DNA of 43,728 nucleotides, taken from a virus. Below are positions 41,222 to 43,728 of the stretch, piece by piece. The position numbers were made by a program, and so were the translations under genes. The notes below the pieces were generated by a model. That model did not search any database, was not told the DNA's origin, and saw only the letters and a program-made list of their open reading frames with translations. Each line of letters begins with the position of its first letter. Positions within the stretch are counted from its first letter, which is position 1. The stretch spans positions 1 through 43,728 of the IMG/VR virus record IMGVR_UViG_3300010158_000128; one strand, 5' to 3'.

Positions 41222-41468
41222 ATTTTGACTCGTCAAACCCACCGCCATCCATTTGTACATTTATCACTTCTGTGGCAGAATTGCTTTTAACCGCATTATA
41301 AACAGTTTCTAAGTCACGATTCAACTTGTCCAGCACTTCAGTTAGCGTTAAACTCAGTAATCGTGCCTGTTGGATAGATAACTTAACTTCTTTTTGCTGA
41401 CCCAATTCAGCCGCTCTTACTGCTTGGGTAAACTGTGCAATAGGGCTTGTATTAATCAGATTTTGCAT
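41220..41468 (-). CDS. Small helical conserved phage protein
   Basis: 82 residues. SPIAQFTQAVRAAELGQQKE, then VKLSIQQARLLSLTLTEVLD and KLNRDLETVYNAVKS, is one amphipathic helical run with heptad-like Leu/Val spacing, followed by a short acidic-Gly tail (VQMDGGGFDESK). The pattern recalls a small protein family of T4-like cyanophages without known function. It is probably a coiled-coil dimer or an adaptor. It overlaps the upstream gene by 17 bases and has no good ribosome site, so it is probably expressed by coupling. Its stop codon is part of the ribosome site of the next gene. Confidence 0.6.
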   Translation of the reverse strand: MQNLINTSPIAQFTQAVRAAELGQQKEVKLSIQQARLLSLTLTEVLDKLNRDLETVYNAVKSNSATEVINVQMDGGGFDESK

Positions 41469-41934
41469 TGGTAAGTATTGCCTTCATTTCAAATTTATCT
41501 TTGAACGGACCCTTGTAAGGATATCGTTCGATTGTGATTGCTTTTGGGCAAAAACTCTTTACCCATCCTTTGTTAAATTTAATAACATAGTATCCTGCAC
41601 AATATAGACTCTTGCTTTGTTCGCTTTTGGTAAACAAGGGCAATTTACGTCTAACATCATACATGCTATTATATGGAGAACACAGTGTCGGATACCCGTG
41701 GCATTCATGCACTTCTTCCACAGCAGTTACTTTGATTTTGGTATTCTTCAAAAAGAAGTTGCTACCAAAGTGTTTGGTCAAGTCCTCTTTCTTGTTAAAC
41801 ATAACTTCACCTTTGGTGCTACTGAGAACAAATTTATTGTTTTCTTTCTTATGTAGAGTAGCAATCTTGGTACCGTCTTGTTCGACAATCCAAAACTTAC
41901 CATCTACAATAGGCTTTGCGTGTATCTCTGTCAT
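41452..41934 (-). CDS. Conserved phage protein, function unknown
   Basis: 160 residues from ATG 41934, chosen because an AGAGGA ribosome site lies 6 bases upstream and it overlaps the previous TGA (ATGA); a 9-codon longer frame is less likely. The N-terminal part (IVDGKFWIVEQDGTKIATLH, then NNKFVLSSTKGEVMFNKKED) is a small beta sheet. The C-terminal part contains VEEVHECHGYPTLCSPYNSM and SKSLYCAGYYVIKFNKGWVK, then SFCPKAITIERYPYKGPFKD. Five Cys and two His are clustered here (HECH, C, YC, FC), so a metal site is possible. I associate this pattern with a T4-like marine phage family but not with a function. Confidence 0.65.
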   Translation of the reverse strand: MTEIHAKPIVDGKFWIVEQDGTKIATLHKKENNKFVLSSTKGEVMFNKKEDLTKHFGSNFFLKNTKIKVTAVEEVHECHGYPTLCSPYNSMYDVRRKLPLFTKSEQSKSLYCAGYYVIKFNKGWVKSFCPKAITIERYPYKGPFKDKFEMKAILTNAKSD

Positions 41935-42443
41935 TCTTTTTCCTCTGTTGGAAACGGCCACGGTGCAAAAGATGCTTTAAGTTCTGCACTAGTTGGACGT
42001 TTTGCTAATTCTATATTTTCTATAATAATAGTACCATCATCTTCGCATAAGCTAACTTGAAATGGTGCGTATACAAGTACAGAAGTATCTTCTTCTTGCC
42101 AATCATGTTCGCCGTCAAACAACCAACCTGCCCCGCCTTCGTAGTAGGCTTCACGGATAGCTTCTTGTTCTTCTTCGGTAATATCTTCGCTAAATTCTAT
42201 TTCAATATTGATACTGTCATCAAACTCACAACCCCAGCCAGGTTCGGATTTAGCATAGACAACATTGCTATCTGTGTATGGCAAGTTGCAGTCCATATCT
42301 TCTTCGATGAAACCTTGTCCCCATCGAAATGTTTCGTCAAGATTGAACCAGCTTATGCTACCGTCTTTGTTATGACGGTACATTTCTACATGATAAACAA
42401 TACTTTTCTTTTCAAGTGGTTTAATTAGATATACTTTAGACAT
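41931..42443 (-). CDS. Very acidic phage protein, function unknown
   Basis: 170 residues from ATG 42443, one base after the upstream TAA with GAGG at a 9-base spacing; a 5-codon longer frame would lack a ribosome site. The N-terminus SKVYLIKPLEKKSIVYHVEM is basic. The rest is rich in Asp/Glu and Trp: WFNLDETFRWGQGFIEEDMD, FSEDITEEEQEAIREAYYEG, GAGWLFDGEHDWQEEDTS. Such strongly acidic phage proteins can mimic DNA or bind host enzymes, but nothing here proves it. It is coupled to RNase H upstream and to 41452-41934 downstream. Confidence 0.6.
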   Translation of the reverse strand: MSKVYLIKPLEKKSIVYHVEMYRHNKDGSISWFNLDETFRWGQGFIEEDMDCNLPYTDSNVVYAKSEPGWGCEFDDSINIEIEFSEDITEEEQEAIREAYYEGGAGWLFDGEHDWQEEDTSVLVYAPFQVSLCEDDGTIIIENIELAKRPTSAELKASFAPWPFPTEEKE

Positions 42444-42444
42444 A

Positions 42445-43461
42445 TTAATTTGCCTCAAATAAATTTATTGCCGCGTGTGTAAGCGGATATCTTGCCTGGA
42501 AAGGTTCGGCATATGATTGAATGTTATCTGCAATCTTTTTCATATCATAACTATTACAGAATTTAAGCATACGGATACCAACTTGGTCTACAGTTTTAGG
42601 CACTGCATGAGTTGCGATGGTTTCACGGATATGTTCTTTAATGTCATCGGGTTGTGCAGTCAAATCGCATAACTGTACATTGCGTTGATAATCTTCTAAT
42701 ACTCTGTGTTCTTCGCCATTGTGGTCAACCCAACGTTGCAACATGAGATTGTTCCACGCATATCCGCGGCTTTTACGGTCTTCGAACGCTTCAGTAAGCC
42801 CAACTTTGTTTTTAGAACCTTTAGTACGCACACCTGGATACGCCGAGAACACATTATCACTGGTATCACCACGCATACATTTCTCAAACAGCATCCATTG
42901 TGGATCTTGTGCGGCTTTAGGCTCACCTGTCTTTTTGTCTTTAACGGGTTTACCCTTGGCATCAAATGTGCCTTCGTGTGTGATATGCAAATCGCCTACA
43001 CCATTATATTGGCTAACATTATGTGTAATCAACTGTGCAAAATCTCCGTCTGTACTAATGATCACATGTTTGTCGTTTGGATGTGCTTGTACCCAACCTG
43101 CAATCAAATCATCTGCTTCCAGCCTGGGATGTTGCATTACTGTGCAGTTGGTTTTCTCTGCCACAAAGTTTTTAAACTCGTCAAATGCTTCCCAGAAGAT
43201 CTTTTCTTCTTCTGCTTCTTTAGCAGTATGTGCCGCACGTACAGCAGTGCGATTGGCCTTATACGGAGTATAAAAATCTTTACGCCACGAGCGACCTTCG
43301 AGACAGAACACCACATGAGTGCCACCAAAGTCTTTCCATGCTTTCTTGATACTGTTAAATGTAATATGAAATGCCATGCCAAGTTTAATATCGGCAGCAC
43401 CCTGTACCACGTGTCTAGCACGAAAAAATGTGTTAGCAGTATCAACAATAATATATGTCAT
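42445..43461 (-). CDS. rnh: RNase H / 5'-3' exonuclease, T4 Rnh-like (FEN family)
   Basis: 338 residues, near T4 RNase H (305). It removes RNA primers and 5' flaps from lagging-strand fragments. Metal-binding acidic motifs are present in order: IIVDTAN (4-10), EADD (115-118), STDGD (136-140) and GDTSDN (198-203), followed by the helix-hairpin-helix-like PGVRTKGSKNKVG. The N-terminal GRSWRKDFYTPYKANR (56-71) is the helical-arch region that threads the 5' end. It overlaps the upstream gene by 4 bases (ATGA) and is followed after 1 base by 41931-42443. Among viruses this gene type is typical of T4-like phages and supports the classification. Confidence 0.9.
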   Translation of the reverse strand: MTYIIVDTANTFFRARHVVQGAADIKLGMAFHITFNSIKKAWKDFGGTHVVFCLEGRSWRKDFYTPYKANRTAVRAAHTAKEAEEEKIFWEAFDEFKNFVAEKTNCTVMQHPRLEADDLIAGWVQAHPNDKHVIISTDGDFAQLITHNVSQYNGVGDLHITHEGTFDAKGKPVKDKKTGEPKAAQDPQWMLFEKCMRGDTSDNVFSAYPGVRTKGSKNKVGLTEAFEDRKSRGYAWNNLMLQRWVDHNGEEHRVLEDYQRNVQLCDLTAQPDDIKEHIRETIATHAVPKTVDQVGIRMLKFCNSYDMKKIADNIQSYAEPFQARYPLTHAAINLFEAN

Positions 43462-43728
43462 TCGATTTCCGATTTGCCACCAGGCAATTTTCTTACATTG
43501 ATATAACCAGCACCACGAGTAGTATCTTGACCTTCGTCGGCTAGCACGTTTCGGGCCAGGTCTTTGAACCAGCGATCCACAATTTCTTCATCTGGATCAC
43601 CATCATAGCCATAGCCTTCTTTCTTTAATTGTACTACAAACTCGGCGTTCCAGTCAAGCTCAAAAAAGCCATTTCTAATATTATCTTTATTGACATGCGT
43701 ATCCAAAACAGCTACCCAGGGTTCGCCT
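43458..43728 (-). CDS. Conserved phage protein, 5' end outside the window
   Basis: The reading frame is open to the window edge. The visible 89 residues begin GEPWVAVLDTHVNKDNIRNG and continue FFELDWNAEFVVQLKKEGYG, then EEIVDRWFKDLARNVLADEG and RGAGYINVRKLPGG. A TTG at 43706 could be read as a start, but the conserved-looking PWVAVLDTH runs through it and no ribosome site precedes it, so the gene is taken as truncated by the edge. I associate the pattern with a conserved T4-like marine phage protein of unknown function. It overlaps RNase H by 4 bases (ATGA), so the two are co-translated. Confidence 0.65.
   Translation of the reverse strand, partial: GEPWVAVLDTHVNKDNIRNGFFELDWNAEFVVQLKKEGYGYDGDPDEEIVDRWFKDLARNVLADEGQDTTRGAGYINVRKLPGGKSEIE

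Noticed and set aside
42706-43506. 266-codon plus-strand frame opposite RNase H, and similar long frames opposite VWA and MoxR genes
   Set aside because: They lie antisense to genes with intact catalytic motifs, have Cys/Phe-rich nonsense composition and no ribosome sites.
1-43728. tRNA genes, CRISPR array, insertion sequence, integrase, reverse transcriptase or homing endonuclease
   Set aside because: Looked for in gaps and gene products; none found. Gaps are all shorter than about 125 bases and hold leaders or promoters.

Overview
The window is a densely packed piece of a tailed dsDNA phage genome. It is AT-rich overall, and no stretch over 300 bases lacks a gene. The gene order cap/junction protein, gp53, hub, gp5, gp25, gp6, then a giant protein and fibres matches the T4 baseplate order 53-5-(25)-6-7. 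A T4-type RNase H and late-promoter-like AATAAATA motifs support a contractile-tailed myovirus of the T4 superfamily. The small conserved proteins and low GC resemble marine and freshwater T4-like phages of cyanobacteria, SAR11 or OM43 hosts. That host assignment is inference; nothing in the window fixes the host.

Layout. (1) 121-30944, plus strand, is a late structural block: tube-baseplate junction protein, gp53, putative hub, spike gp5, gp25, gp6, a 4864-residue giant structural protein filling one third of the window, a small conserved virion protein, three tail fibres sharing one N-terminal module, and another virion protein. Four leaders carry an AATAAATA motif 16-23 bases before the start codon, and three of them share a longer element. 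(2) 31004-35928, plus strand, is a five-gene glycosyltransferase cassette preceded by a short unknown gene. It contains two related GT8-like proteins, an unknown protein, and two related GT2-like proteins. It has its own host-type promoter (TTGACT-N17-TATTAT). (3) 35921-43728, minus strand, is a nucleotide/replication and accessory block: ThyX, four small unknown proteins, a metallopeptidase-VWA protein paired with a MoxR-type AAA+ ATPase, five more unknown small proteins, a T4-type RNase H/5'-3' exonuclease, and a gene running off the right edge. The two blocks converge with overlapping stop codons at 35921-35928.

How the genes work together. The plus-strand block builds the baseplate, its membrane-piercing spike and the receptor-binding fibres. 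The glycosyltransferases may modify virion, host surface or DNA; the substrate cannot be read from the sequence. The minus-strand block supplies dTMP synthesis and primer/flap removal during replication, plus a MoxR/VWA remodelling pair of unknown target.

The observations most worth following are: the giant mosaic protein; a start codon at 41181 whose Shine-Dalgarno is separated from it by a perfect hairpin that would bring the two together; a consensus promoter whose 17-base spacer is a UUCG-type hairpin; and the duplicated glycosyltransferases, one with a degenerate extra catalytic repeat. I see no tRNA, CRISPR array, insertion sequence, integrase or homing endonuclease.
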